The notes below the pieces were generated by a model that was given only the letters and a program-made list of their open reading frames with translations, was not told where the DNA came from and did not search any database. Made by a program: the position numbers and the translations under genes. DNA of 33,427 nucleotides. Source: Planctomycetota bacterium (lineage in GTDB: Bacteria > Planctomycetota > UBA1135 > GCA-002686595). The stretch lies in the NCBI GenBank assembly GCA_002862085.1, contig PKCK01000008.1, positions 1 through 33,427 of the forward strand. The letters run 5' to 3'. Shown here in pieces: positions 17,455-25,153 of this stretch; the first letter of the stretch is position 1, and every line of letters begins with the position of its first letter.

Positions 17455-17624
17455 CAAAGAGCTGTCTGGCAGATACTTGACGCGATTTACCGGGGCTCCA
17501 CACCGCGAGCGTTTGATCTTCGGGCGTCGCGGTCTGGATCAACGGGGCTAGCCATTTGGAGCTGCGCACGCAGTCTCCGCCCCGCGGCGCTGGACCTCCT
17601 GGGGGGAGCTCCACGCCGCTTTTT
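17455..17624 (+). ncRNA. candidate structured RNA (pseudoknot, hairpin, terminator) downstream of the helicase
   Basis: This less GC-rich stretch folds by hand as follows. ACCGCGA (17502-17508) pairs with TCGCGGT (17527-17533), and TTGATC (17513-17518) pairs with GATCAA (17537-17542). The order a-b-a'-b' makes an H-type pseudoknot of 7 and 6 bp. Next is a hairpin GGAG-CTGC/GCAG-T-CTCC at 17558-17578, then the terminator hairpin with a T-run. It may be a free-standing small RNA or a structured 3' UTR of the helicase message. The 5' end is a guess. No match to tRNA, SRP RNA or a known riboswitch was seen. A minus-strand ORF through it is mostly antisense of the helicase and was not accepted. 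Confidence 0.3.
17584..17624 (+). terminator. intrinsic terminator
   Basis: GCGGCG (17584-17589) pairs with CGCCGC (17614-17619). One C is bulged, then TGGA (17591-17594) pairs with TCCA (17610-17613) around a G/C-rich loop, and TTTTT follows at 17620-17624. This is a classic rho-independent signal for plus-strand transcription. It separates the helicase unit from the convergent hydrolase gene, whose stop codon is three bases further on. Confidence 0.75.
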
Positions 17625-17626
17625 CG

Positions 17627-18694
17627 TCAGCGCGCTCCCGGCCGGGTCACCGGCAGGTCGTGGAACTCCTGCAGGAGGCCCGCCACGAGCGCCGGTTCCT
17701 GCTCGTGTGGGTAGTGCCCTGCGCCCGCGATCACCTCGAGCCGCGCGTCGGGGATCCGCCGCTCGAACTCGGCGCCGAAGGCCGCGGGCGAGTACGCCTG
17801 ATCCAGCTCCCCGAAGACGAGCAGCGTGGGGGCCTCGATCCGGACGAGGTCACCCGCCCGCTCGCCGTTCTCGTCGCGCACGAGATCGATCATCGCCCCC
17901 CAGTTGGTCCGGTTCTCCAGGCCGAGGAACACCTCGCGGACGCGCTCCTCGTCGGCGGCGCCGTCGAAATGCGGATCGAGCGCGAACGCCACGCGGTCCT
18001 CGCTGTTGAGCAGGTAGCCCAGCCGGGCGACGCTCCACTCCCGCATCTTCACCTCCTCCGGCAGGAACTGGTCGTCGCTGCGCGGCAGGCCGGAGCAGTC
18101 GATCAACACGAGCCGGTCGACGAGATCCGGCCGATCGGCCGCGACACGCCAGCAGAACTCGCCGCCGTAAGAATTGCCGACGAGCGTCACGCCGCTGAGC
18201 TCCAGGGAGTCGAGGGATCCCGCCACGTGGTCCGCGCAGCGCTGGAAGGAGAAAGGGCCCTCCGCGTCGCCCAGCATCCCGTGACCCACGACCTCGAGGG
18301 TCCAGACGTCGGCCGTCCCGGCGAGCGCACCAGGACCGAAGAGCAAGGGCCACCACGCCCCCATCGTGTCGGGGGTCCCGTGAACGAGGACGATCGGCCG
18401 CCGGGCCACCGCCTCGTCGGCGGAGCACGGGAAGTGGGCAGCGAGGACGGGATCACCGCTCGCGGTGACCCTTCCGGTGACCATGGCACCCTCGAAGACC
18501 GCGTTCTTCGGGAGGTCGAGGATCCGCCGCTGGACTTCCGCCGGCCGGAGGGATCCAGCGCCGACGGAGATCGCGGCCCAGACGACGACGAGGAGCAGGA
18601 GAAGCGCCCCGAGGAGGCGAACCAACGCGCCGCCGGCAGCCCGATGGAGATGTAAGGGCTTTGTTCTCGCGATGCGGGTCTGGTGCGACGGCAT
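17627..18694 (-). CDS. membrane-anchored alpha/beta hydrolase
   Basis: The 355-residue protein has a basic start (MPSHQTRIARTKPLHLHR) and one hydrophobic helix at about 23-46, so it is probably an N-terminal membrane anchor with the catalytic domain outside. The hydrolase fold shows the oxyanion segment VLVHGTPDT (102-110), the nucleophile elbow GNSYGG with Ser175, acid Asp298 (FGELD) and His327 (GAGHYPHEQEP). The motif set fits esterase, lipase or epoxide-hydrolase-like enzymes; the substrate is unknown. It is divergent from the lipid operon at 18918, sharing a 223-bp intergenic region with an inverted repeat. Confidence 0.82.
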   Translation of the reverse strand: MPSHQTRIARTKPLHLHRAAGGALVRLLGALLLLLVVVWAAISVGAGSLRPAEVQRRILDLPKNAVFEGAMVTGRVTASGDPVLAAHFPCSADEAVARRPIVLVHGTPDTMGAWWPLLFGPGALAGTADVWTLEVVGHGMLGDAEGPFSFQRCADHVAGSLDSLELSGVTLVGNSYGGEFCWRVAADRPDLVDRLVLIDCSGLPRSDDQFLPEEVKMREWSVARLGYLLNSEDRVAFALDPHFDGAADEERVREVFLGLENRTNWGAMIDLVRDENGERAGDLVRIEAPTLLVFGELDQAYSPAAFGAEFERRIPDARLEVIAGAGHYPHEQEPALVAGLLQEFHDLPVTRPGAR

Positions 18695-18732
18695 GCCGGG
18701 GTTTTCGAGGACCCCGACGCCGCGGACGCGAG

Positions 18733-18751
18733 ATGCGGCTGCTCGCCGCAT
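18733..18751. promoter_or_regulatory. inverted repeat ATGCGGC-5-GCCGCAT between divergent genes
   Basis: Perfect 7-base arms (18733-18739 and 18745-18751) flank TGCTC, and ATGCGGC occurs again immediately after (18750-18756). It lies between the hydrolase start (18694) and the lipid operon start (18918), so it could be an operator affecting either side. No regulator is known; inference from position. Confidence 0.3.
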
Positions 18752-18804
18752 GCGGCCGAATCTCGCGGCGCGTCCAGGCCGAATGAAAGGTCCCGCGGGG
18801 CGCC

Positions 18805-18833
18805 TTGATCGAAGGACTCTCCGCGGGTCTCAT
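18805..18833 (+). promoter_or_regulatory. candidate promoter of the lipid-modification operon
   Basis: TTGATC (18805-18810) and TCTCAT (18828-18833) lie 17 bases apart, each matching four of six sigma70 consensus positions. They would give a leader of about 80 bases before the ATG at 18918. An ECF-type promoter could also lie here, since a sigma factor gene stands at the operon's far end, but no GGAAC-type -35 box is visible. Pattern-based only. Confidence 0.3.
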
Positions 18834-18917
18834 CCTGGCCGGATTTCGCGTGGGTCCGCCCCACGAAGTCGCTGCCAGGACGCCCGAAGACTCGAACCAG
18901 GCGCTCCGGCCGACACC

Positions 18918-20015
18918 ATGAAGACAGCTCTCAAGCTCGCGGACCGCGGACTCCTGCCGCTCCCCCTCCTGCGCTACGGCATCCGCCGTCTCTGCGCTCA
19001 GCGACTGCGGGACGAGCAGGCCAGCTCCACCTCCAGCACCGCGGCGTGGCTGCGTGAGATGGAGCGCGGGCGCGTCGCGGAGGTACCAGAGAAGGCGAAC
19101 GAGCAGCACTACGAGGTCCCGCCGGCGCTCTTCGAGATGTCCCTCGGCCCGAACCTGAAGTACAGCTCGTGCTTCTTCCCCGCGGGCGACGAGGACCTGG
19201 CCACCGGGGAGGCCCGGATGCTCGCGCTGACCGCCGAGCGCGCCCAGCTCGAGGACGGCCAGAACGTGCTGGAACTGGGCTGCGGCTGGGGCTCCCTGAC
19301 CCTCTGGATGGCAGCGCACTATCCTGGCTCGAACATCGTCGGCGTGTCGAACTCGAGGCCTCAGGCCGAGTTCATCATGGCCCGGGCGAAGGAGCGCGGC
19401 CTGACCAACGTCCGCATCATCACGCAGGACATGAACGAGTTCGACGCCCCGGCCAAGACGGGCGTCGAGGCCTTCGATCGCGTCGTCTCCGTGGAGATGT
19501 TCGAGCACATGCGCAACTGGCGCGAGCTGCTCGGTCGCGTCCGCGGCTGGCTGGCGGACGACGGGAAGATGTTCATCCACATCTTCACCCACCGCACGCT
19601 GAACTACCCCTTCGACGTACGCGACGACACCGACTGGATGAGCGAGTACTTCTTCAGCGGCGGCATGATGCCCGCTGACGATCTCCTCGAGAGCCTGACG
19701 GAGGAGAGCGACGTGCCCCTCACCGTCGAGGACCACACCGTGGTGTCCGGTCGCCACTACGCCCGGACGGCGAAGCTGTGGCGCGAGAACCTCGAGGCTC
19801 GCCGCGCAGAGGTCATGCCGGTGCTGGAAAACACCTACGGAGAGGAGGCTGCCGCGTGGTTCCAGCGCTGGCGTATCTTCTTCCTCGCCTGCGAAGAACT
19901 CTTCGGATACCGGGGCGGATCCGAGTGGGGTGTGTCCCACTATCGTCTGGCCCCTTCCCCCACCTCGCCCGCGGCGGCTCACGAGACAGAGCTGCAGCAC
20001 GCGGGCCCCGCGTAA
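18918..20015 (+). CDS. CFA-family SAM methyltransferase, coclaurine-N-methyltransferase-like branch
   Basis: The 365-residue protein has 'NEQHYEVPPALFEMSLGPNL' at 61-80, KYSSCFF (81-87), SAM motif LELGCGWGSLTLW (118-130), VGVSNSRPQAEFI (141-153) and VEMFEHMRN (192-200). Its order of motifs and 'EYFFSGGMMP' are closer to plant coclaurine N-methyltransferase-like enzymes and their bacterial relatives than to E. coli Cfa. Glu193, Glu196 and His197 correspond, from memory, to the E-x-x-E-H catalytic set of those enzymes. In this setting an unsaturated fatty acyl chain is a more likely methyl acceptor than an alkaloid. It is first in the operon; seven bases separate its stop from the desaturase start. 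Confidence 0.8.
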   Translation: MKTALKLADRGLLPLPLLRYGIRRLCAQRLRDEQASSTSSTAAWLREMERGRVAEVPEKANEQHYEVPPALFEMSLGPNLKYSSCFFPAGDEDLATGEARMLALTAERAQLEDGQNVLELGCGWGSLTLWMAAHYPGSNIVGVSNSRPQAEFIMARAKERGLTNVRIITQDMNEFDAPAKTGVEAFDRVVSVEMFEHMRNWRELLGRVRGWLADDGKMFIHIFTHRTLNYPFDVRDDTDWMSEYFFSGGMMPADDLLESLTEESDVPLTVEDHTVVSGRHYARTAKLWRENLEARRAEVMPVLENTYGEEAAAWFQRWRIFFLACEELFGYRGGSEWGVSHYRLAPSPTSPAAAHETELQHAGPA

Positions 20016-20022
20016 GCACACG

Positions 20023-21000
20023 ATGCAAGCAGCCCCGAAGCGCACGTCCCTGTCCCTCGTCCGTTGGTTCGACTCCTGGGCGGGCACGGCGAACGACAAC
20101 ATGGTCACGGACAAGGACGCCGCCCTCGCCGCGGAGGAGGCCGGCCTGGTCTCGATCGACTGGGGCCGGGTGGTCCCGTTCCTCCTCCTGCACGCTTCCG
20201 TGCTCTTCGTGTTCGTGGTGGGCTTCAGCTGGGTCGCGCTGATCACCGCCGTGGCGCTCTACGCCGTGCGCATGTTCGGCATCACCGCCGGCTACCACCG
20301 CTACTTCTCCCACAACTCGTTCAAGACGTCGCGCTTCGGGCAATTCTGCCTCGCGGTGCTCGGGGCGAGCGCGGCGCAGCGCGGTCCGCTCTGGTGGGCG
20401 GCCCATCATCGCCATCACCACGAGCACTCCGACCAGCCGGAGGACATCCACTCACCGACCCAGAAGGGCTTCTTCTGGTCCCACATCGGGTGGGTCCTGG
20501 ACCGGACGAACTTCCGCTCGCGCATCGAGCGCGTGAAGGACTACGCGCGCTTCCCCGAGCTGCGCTTCCTCGATCGCTTCGACATCCTCGTGCCGACGCT
20601 GCTCGGCGTGACGATGTTCCTGTTCGGCGTGGCGCTCGAGAAGTGGGCGCCGGGGCTGGGGACGAACGGGTGGCAGATGCTGGTCTGGGGCTTCGTCGTC
20701 TCGACGATCGCTCTCTACCACGGCACGTTCACCGTCAACTCCCTGACGCACGTCTTCGGGACACGTCGGTTCGAGACGAAGGACACGAGCCGCAACAGCC
20801 TGCTGATCGCGCTGATCACACTCGGCGAGGGCTGGCACAACAACCACCACCATTACCCGGCCTCTGCGCGCCAGGGCTTCTACTGGTGGGAGATCGATAT
20901 CTCCTACTACGTGCTCAAGCTCCTCAGCGTGTTCGGTCTCGTGTGGGACATCCGGCCGGTCACCGAGCGCGCGCTGAACGCGCGGCGCATCTCGGCCTGA
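20023..21000 (+). CDS. membrane fatty acyl desaturase (delta-9 / stearoyl-CoA type)
   Basis: This 325-residue integral membrane di-iron desaturase introduces a double bond into acyl chains using O2. The histidine boxes are complete: HRYFSH (92-97), HRHHH (129-133) within 'AAHHRHHHEHSDQPEDIHSP', and HNNHHHYP near 271-278. Hydrophobic segments at about 50-85 and 190-230 carry it in the membrane. It belongs to the acyl-CoA/acyl-lipid delta-9 group rather than the plant-type soluble group. It follows the first methyltransferase by seven bases and precedes the FAD oxidoreductase by 20. It likely supplies the unsaturated chains that the two CFA-family enzymes modify. An ATG start is used. Confidence 0.9.
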   Translation: MQAAPKRTSLSLVRWFDSWAGTANDNMVTDKDAALAAEEAGLVSIDWGRVVPFLLLHASVLFVFVVGFSWVALITAVALYAVRMFGITAGYHRYFSHNSFKTSRFGQFCLAVLGASAAQRGPLWWAAHHRHHHEHSDQPEDIHSPTQKGFFWSHIGWVLDRTNFRSRIERVKDYARFPELRFLDRFDILVPTLLGVTMFLFGVALEKWAPGLGTNGWQMLVWGFVVSTIALYHGTFTVNSLTHVFGTRRFETKDTSRNSLLIALITLGEGWHNNHHHYPASARQGFYWWEIDISYYVLKLLSVFGLVWDIRPVTERALNARRISA

Positions 21001-21020
21001 GGGCCGGGACCTGATCCACC

Positions 21021-22340
21021 TTGCGGGCCGCGGTCGTCGGATCCGGGATCTCCGGGATGGTCGCGGCCCGGCGTCTGTTCGACGCCGGTCACGAGGTCGT
21101 GCTCTTCGAGGCGCGCGACCGCATCGGCGGCCACACGGCCACGGTGGACGTGACGCTCGACGGCGTCGACTACGCCGTCGACACCGGGTTCATCGTGTTC
21201 AACGAGCGCACCTATCCCGGTCTCTGCGCGCTGCTGGAGGAGCTCGGGGTCCCCTGGAAGACCAGCGACATGAGCTTCTCGGCGCGCGTCGATGCCGCGG
21301 ACGTCGAGTACAACGGCACCAGCACCCGGTCGCTGTTCGCTCAGAAGCGCAACGCGCTTCGCCCGCGCTTCTGGAGCATGATCCGCGAGATCCTGCGCTT
21401 CTACCGCGAGTCTCCCGAGCTCATCGAGCCCGATGCGGCCGACCCGGGCCCCAGCCTCGGGGACTACCTGCGAGCGGGCGGTTACTCGAAGCCCTTCATC
21501 GAGTGGCACATGATCCCCATGGCCTGCGCCGTGTGGTCGGGGGTGCCTTCGAAGATCCTGGACTTCCCGGCGCGCTCCCTCGTGCGCTTCTTCGCGAACC
21601 ACGGCTTCCTGCAGGTCGACGATCGGCCCGCCTGGCTGACCGTCGAAGGCGGGAGCCGGACCTATGCGCGCGCGCTGCTCTCGCCGCTCGAGGACCGCGT
21701 TCGAACCTCGTCCCCCGTGAGCCGCGTCGCGCCGCAGCCGGACGGAACCGTCGAGGTGGCCGTCAACGGCGAGACGGAGGTCTTCGACGAGGTGGTGCTG
21801 GCCTGTCACGCTCCCCAGGCCCTGGAGATGATCGAAGCGCCCACGGCGTCGGAGCGGGAGGTCCTCGGCGCGCTGCGCTATCAGCCCAACCAGGTGACCC
21901 TGCACACCGACCCGGGCCTCATGCCCCACCGCAAGACCGCCTGGGCCGCGTGGAACGTCTGGACCCCCGACCGCCCGGCGGTCGACGGTGATCCGGTCAG
22001 GGTCACGTACTGGATGAACCCCCTTCAGTCCCTCGAGGGGCCCCACGACCTGTTCGTCTCCCTCAACTCGAACGACGACATCGACCCCTCACGGATCATC
22101 GAGACGAAGGTCTTCGATCACCCGGTCTTCGACGTGGAGGCCGTGGCCGCCCAGCAGAGATTCGACGAGATCGACGGCGCGCGAGGCCTTCGCTTCTGTG
22201 GCGCCTACTGGAGCTACGGCTTCCACGAGGACGGGCTGCAGAGCGCGCGTCGTGTCCTCGAACGGATGGGCGTGGACCCTCGGTTGCCCTCGCGGGCCGA
22301 CGAGCTCAGGCCGGAGCTCGCGAGGACGTCCGCGCCGTGA
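21021..22340 (+). CDS. FAD-dependent amine-oxidase-family oxidoreductase of the lipid operon
   Basis: The 439-residue protein starts MRAAVVGSGISGMVAARRL, the dinucleotide-binding GxGxxG with Gly7, Gly9 and Gly12, followed by LFEARDRIGGHTAT (about 31-44). The C-terminal FAD segment is RGLRFCGAYWSYGFHEDGLQSA-like (quoted in part). The initiation codon is TTG at 21021: the next ATG would remove half of the GxGxxG. This protein type is regularly found beside DUF1365 and CFA-family genes. In Rhodobacter sphaeroides, relatives act on unsaturated fatty acyl chains in the singlet-oxygen response and furan fatty acid pathway (family knowledge, from memory). Its stop overlaps the DUF1365 start (GTGA). 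Confidence 0.85.
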   Translation: MRAAVVGSGISGMVAARRLFDAGHEVVLFEARDRIGGHTATVDVTLDGVDYAVDTGFIVFNERTYPGLCALLEELGVPWKTSDMSFSARVDAADVEYNGTSTRSLFAQKRNALRPRFWSMIREILRFYRESPELIEPDAADPGPSLGDYLRAGGYSKPFIEWHMIPMACAVWSGVPSKILDFPARSLVRFFANHGFLQVDDRPAWLTVEGGSRTYARALLSPLEDRVRTSSPVSRVAPQPDGTVEVAVNGETEVFDEVVLACHAPQALEMIEAPTASEREVLGALRYQPNQVTLHTDPGLMPHRKTAWAAWNVWTPDRPAVDGDPVRVTYWMNPLQSLEGPHDLFVSLNSNDDIDPSRIIETKVFDHPVFDVEAVAAQQRFDEIDGARGLRFCGAYWSYGFHEDGLQSARRVLERMGVDPRLPSRADELRPELARTSAP

Positions 22341-23155
22341 GGCCCACGACCGAGGAGCTTGTCTCGGCGGTCTACGTGGGCCGCGTGCACCACGCGCGTC
22401 ACGCGCCGCGACCGCACCGCTTCAGCTACCGGCTGTTCATGCTCTACCTCGACCTCGACGAGGTCGAGACCGCCTTCGACGACCGCTGGCTCTGGAGCCA
22501 TGAGCGCTGGAACCTCGCGAGCTTCCGACGGCGCCATTACCTCGGAGATCCGTCGCGCCCCCTCCGCGAGTGCGTGAGGGAGCGGGCCGAGGCTGCCCTC
22601 GGGGAGGCTCCGCCATGCGGGCCGATCCGGATCCTGACCCACGTGGCACTCCTCGGTTACTGCTTCAACCCGGTCTCCTTCTACTACCTGTTCGAGGAAG
22701 ACGGCGAGACTCTGCATTCGGTGATCGCTGAGATCACCAACACCCCCTGGAACGAGCGGCACGCCTACGTGCTGGCCGCATCCGGGGCGGAACAGCCGGG
22801 CGAATGCCTGACGTGGAGGTTCAAGAAGGACTTCCACGTCTCTCCCTTCTTCCCCATGGATCACGAGTACCGCTGGAGCGTCACGACCCCGCTGAGAGAG
22901 ACGGGGAGCCCGCTGCGCGTGGCCATGGAGAACCTCGCCCCGACGGAGAACTCCGAGGACGGGGAGAAGGACCGCGTGTTCGACGCGGCCCTGGAGCTCG
23001 AACGACGTCCCCTCGACGCGAGAGAGCTCCGTCGCTGCCTCATCCGCCATCCCTGGATGACAGGGAAGGTCCACGCGGCGATCTACTGGCAAGCGCTGCG
23101 GCTCTGGATGAAGCGCACGCCGTTCTTCGAGAACCCGTCGAGCGCCTCAGCATGA
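22337..23155 (+). CDS. DUF1365 family protein
   Basis: The 272-residue protein begins with GTG overlapping the preceding stop (GTGA). Conserved DUF1365 signatures are VYVGRVHHARHAPRPHRFSY (12-31), 'RILTHVALLGYCFNPVSFYY' (about 98-117), EITNTPWNERHAYVL, FKKDFHVSPFFPMD (about 163-176) and the closing HPWMTGKVHAAIYWQALRLW. The biochemical role is unknown. Its constant company with FAD oxidoreductase and CFA-family genes implies membrane lipid modification, possibly presenting the acyl substrate. It overlaps the next gene by four bases (ATGA), so all three are translationally coupled. Confidence 0.9.
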   Translation: MRPTTEELVSAVYVGRVHHARHAPRPHRFSYRLFMLYLDLDEVETAFDDRWLWSHERWNLASFRRRHYLGDPSRPLRECVRERAEAALGEAPPCGPIRILTHVALLGYCFNPVSFYYLFEEDGETLHSVIAEITNTPWNERHAYVLAASGAEQPGECLTWRFKKDFHVSPFFPMDHEYRWSVTTPLRETGSPLRVAMENLAPTENSEDGEKDRVFDAALELERRPLDARELRRCLIRHPWMTGKVHAAIYWQALRLWMKRTPFFENPSSASA

Positions 23156-24519
23156 CCCTCATGGACAACGGAGGCGCCACGCGCGCCGCCCGCCCGACCC
23201 TCCCCGACCGCGCGCCAGGCTCGACGCTCCCCCGCGAAGCCGTCCCCGTCGATCCGTGGCACCGCGAGGTCGAGCGAGGCGTGGAGTCCGGCGCGCCGCG
23301 CCGCAACATCCTCGAACGCGCCGTCCGGAGGAACCTCGGCGGCCTGCGCGTGGGCTCGCTGACGCTGCACACGCCCCGCGGCGTCGACACCTACGGCGAC
23401 GCGTACGGCCCCGACGCTCACGGAGTCGCGCACGTCCACGACGACCGCTTCTGGCAGGCCCTGGCCCTGCGCGGGAGCGTGGGCGCCGGCGAGGCCTACG
23501 CCCACGGCTGGTGGTCCTCGCCGGAGCCCGCGGACGTCGTCCGCGTCTTCGTGGCGAACCATGCCGCGCTGGAGGAGATGGAGAGCGGCCTCGCCCGGTT
23601 GTCTCGCCCGATCCTGAAGGCCTACCACGCGCTTCGGGACAACACGCGACGCGGGGCAGCGAAGAACATCTCGGCGCACTACGACCTCTCGAACGAGTTC
23701 TTCGGGCTCTTCCTCGATCCGAGCATGACCTACTCCTCGGCCGTCTTCGAGGAGCCCACGATGTCTCTCGAGGCGGCCCAGCACGCCAAGATCGATCGCC
23801 TCTGCGGGCGGCTCAGGCTCGGCCCCGCGGACCACCTCCTGGAGATCGGAACGGGCTGGGGCGCTTTCGCCATCCGCGCCGCCGAGCGCTTCGGCTGCAA
23901 GGTGACGACGACCACGATCTCCCGCCAACAGCACGAATTCGCGCGAGAGCGCATCGAGCGGGCGGGCCTCTCCGATCGGATCGAGCTCGTTCTCGAGGAT
24001 TACCGGGACCTGCGAGGCACCTTCTCGAAGGCGGTGTCCGTCGAGATGGTCGAGGCGGTCGGTGCGCGGCACTACGGCTCCTACTTCTCCAACATCGGCC
24101 GGCTGCTGGAGCCTGGCGGCGCCTTCGCCTGTCAGGCGATCACGATCCACGACCGCCATTTCGATCGCGCACGCCGGGCCGTCGACTTCATCCAGCGGCA
24201 CATCTTCCCCGGCAGCTGCATCCCCTCCGTGAGCGTCCTCACCGACGCTGCCCGCGAGGCCAGTGACATGCGCCTCGTTCACCTGGAGGACATCGGGGAG
24301 CACTACGTGCCGACCCTTCGCACCTGGCGCGACGCACTCCGAGCGCGCCGCGACGAGGCCCAGGCGATCGGGTTCGACGACACCTTCCTGCGGCTCTTCG
24401 ACTTCTACTTCGCGTACTGCGAGGGCGGCTTCGCGGAGCGACACATCTCGGTCGCTCACCTCGTCTACGCGAAGGAGGGCCGCCGATTCTCCCCCACCAT
24501 CGCGACCTCCGTTCGCTGA
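23152..24519 (+). CDS. cyclopropane-fatty-acyl-phospholipid synthase family methyltransferase
   Basis: This 455-residue enzyme transfers a methyl group from SAM to a double bond of membrane lipids. AHYDLSNEFFGLFLDPSMTYS (175-195), LEIGTGWGAF (230-239), TTTISRQQHEFA (253-264), SVEMVEAVG (296-304), FPGSCIPSV (352-360) and FDFYFAYCEGGF (416-427) define the family. Compared with E. coli Cfa, two active-site positions differ: YSSA in place of YSCA (Cys139 becomes Ser196), and CQAITI in place of LHTIG, so His266 is apparently Gln328. Such changes occur in the operon-linked branch, whose products need not be cyclopropanes. The N-terminal 60 residues are a variable extension. It overlaps DUF1365 by ATGA and is followed after 16 bases by the DUF2878 gene. 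Confidence 0.88.
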   Translation: MTLMDNGGATRAARPTLPDRAPGSTLPREAVPVDPWHREVERGVESGAPRRNILERAVRRNLGGLRVGSLTLHTPRGVDTYGDAYGPDAHGVAHVHDDRFWQALALRGSVGAGEAYAHGWWSSPEPADVVRVFVANHAALEEMESGLARLSRPILKAYHALRDNTRRGAAKNISAHYDLSNEFFGLFLDPSMTYSSAVFEEPTMSLEAAQHAKIDRLCGRLRLGPADHLLEIGTGWGAFAIRAAERFGCKVTTTTISRQQHEFARERIERAGLSDRIELVLEDYRDLRGTFSKAVSVEMVEAVGARHYGSYFSNIGRLLEPGGAFACQAITIHDRHFDRARRAVDFIQRHIFPGSCIPSVSVLTDAAREASDMRLVHLEDIGEHYVPTLRTWRDALRARRDEAQAIGFDDTFLRLFDFYFAYCEGGFAERHISVAHLVYAKEGRRFSPTIATSVR

Positions 24520-24535
24520 CCGTCACCTCACCACG

Positions 24536-25153
24536 GTGGCGCGTAACCTCAGCAACTTCCTGATTTTTCAAGCGGTCTGGGCAGCGTGTGTCCTGGGTGC
24601 AGCGGCGGGCCATCCGTGGCTGGGAGCCGGGCTCGGCGCGCTCCTGCTGCCTGCGAATCTCGTCTTCGTTCCCCGTGGGACCCGAGCAAGCGAGGTCCGG
24701 CTCTGGCTGGTCGTCGGCGCGATCGGTGTCGCGCTCGACACGGCGCTCCAGAGCGCCGGGCTGCTTGCATATCCAGAAGTCGCCAGGCCCGCCGGAGCGC
24801 TGTGGGAACACCTCGTCCCGCCTTGGATCGCGGTCCTCTGGATCGCGGTGGGTTCCATGCTGAGAGGATCGCTGAGCTGGCTCCACGAACGTCTCGGAAT
24901 CGCAGCGGCCCTCGGTGCCCTCGGAGGGCCCCTGTCGTTCTGGTCCGGGCTCCGTCTCGGCGCAGCAGAATTGCCAGCCGGAGCAGGATCTGTCGCCGCG
25001 CTCTCCATCGAGTACGCGGTGGTTTTTCCTATTCTGTTGCGGGCAGCGAGGAGCTCAGCCGCCGGCTGTACCGCAGCTGCCCCCCCCAACCATAGGGCCC
25101 CCGAAGGACCCGAGACGCCCGATCGATCCGCACATCGTTCCGACGCACCATGA
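24536..25153 (+). CDS. DUF2878-like integral membrane protein
   Basis: The protein is 205 residues from a GTG start (no in-frame ATG is available). It begins ARNLSNFLIFQAVWAACVLG and has about five hydrophobic segments (near 7-25, 27-43, 50-70, 90-112 and 122-172). Sequence features such as NFLIFQAVWAACVLGAA, DTALQSAGL, PPWIAVLWIAVGSMLRGSLSWL and LGGPLSFWSGLRLGA fit DUF2878, a family often found in the same lipid operons. The C-terminal 35 residues are Ala/Pro-rich and probably disordered. Its stop overlaps the start of the cobalamin-binding protein (ATGA). Function unknown; a role in membrane lipid handling is inferred from context. Confidence 0.78.
   Translation: MARNLSNFLIFQAVWAACVLGAAAGHPWLGAGLGALLLPANLVFVPRGTRASEVRLWLVVGAIGVALDTALQSAGLLAYPEVARPAGALWEHLVPPWIAVLWIAVGSMLRGSLSWLHERLGIAAALGALGGPLSFWSGLRLGAAELPAGAGSVAALSIEYAVVFPILLRAARSSAAGCTAAAPPNHRAPEGPETPDRSAHRSDAP

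Noticed and set aside
15004..17457. 817-codon minus-strand ORF antisense to the helicase
   Set aside because: It is the complement of a clearly conserved helicase frame; its composition (Val, Leu, His, Gln) is typical of antisense shadows and no domain is visible.
17228..17614. 128-codon minus-strand ORF across the helicase end and the structured region
   Set aside because: More than half is antisense of the helicase; only about 55 residues lie in intergenic DNA, and no family was recognised.
18754..18784. Repeated GGCCGAAT (18754 and 18777), resembling the SigK -10 motif CCGAAT
   Set aside because: No CCATCC-like -35 element lies at the required distance from either copy.
18807..18816. GATCGAAGGA shared by the lipid operon upstream region and the sigma gene upstream region (27902-27911, minus strand)
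   Set aside because: A single shared 10-mer is expected by chance in a window of this size, the following bases do not align as a common -10 box, and the sigma copy is nearly 200 bases from the start.
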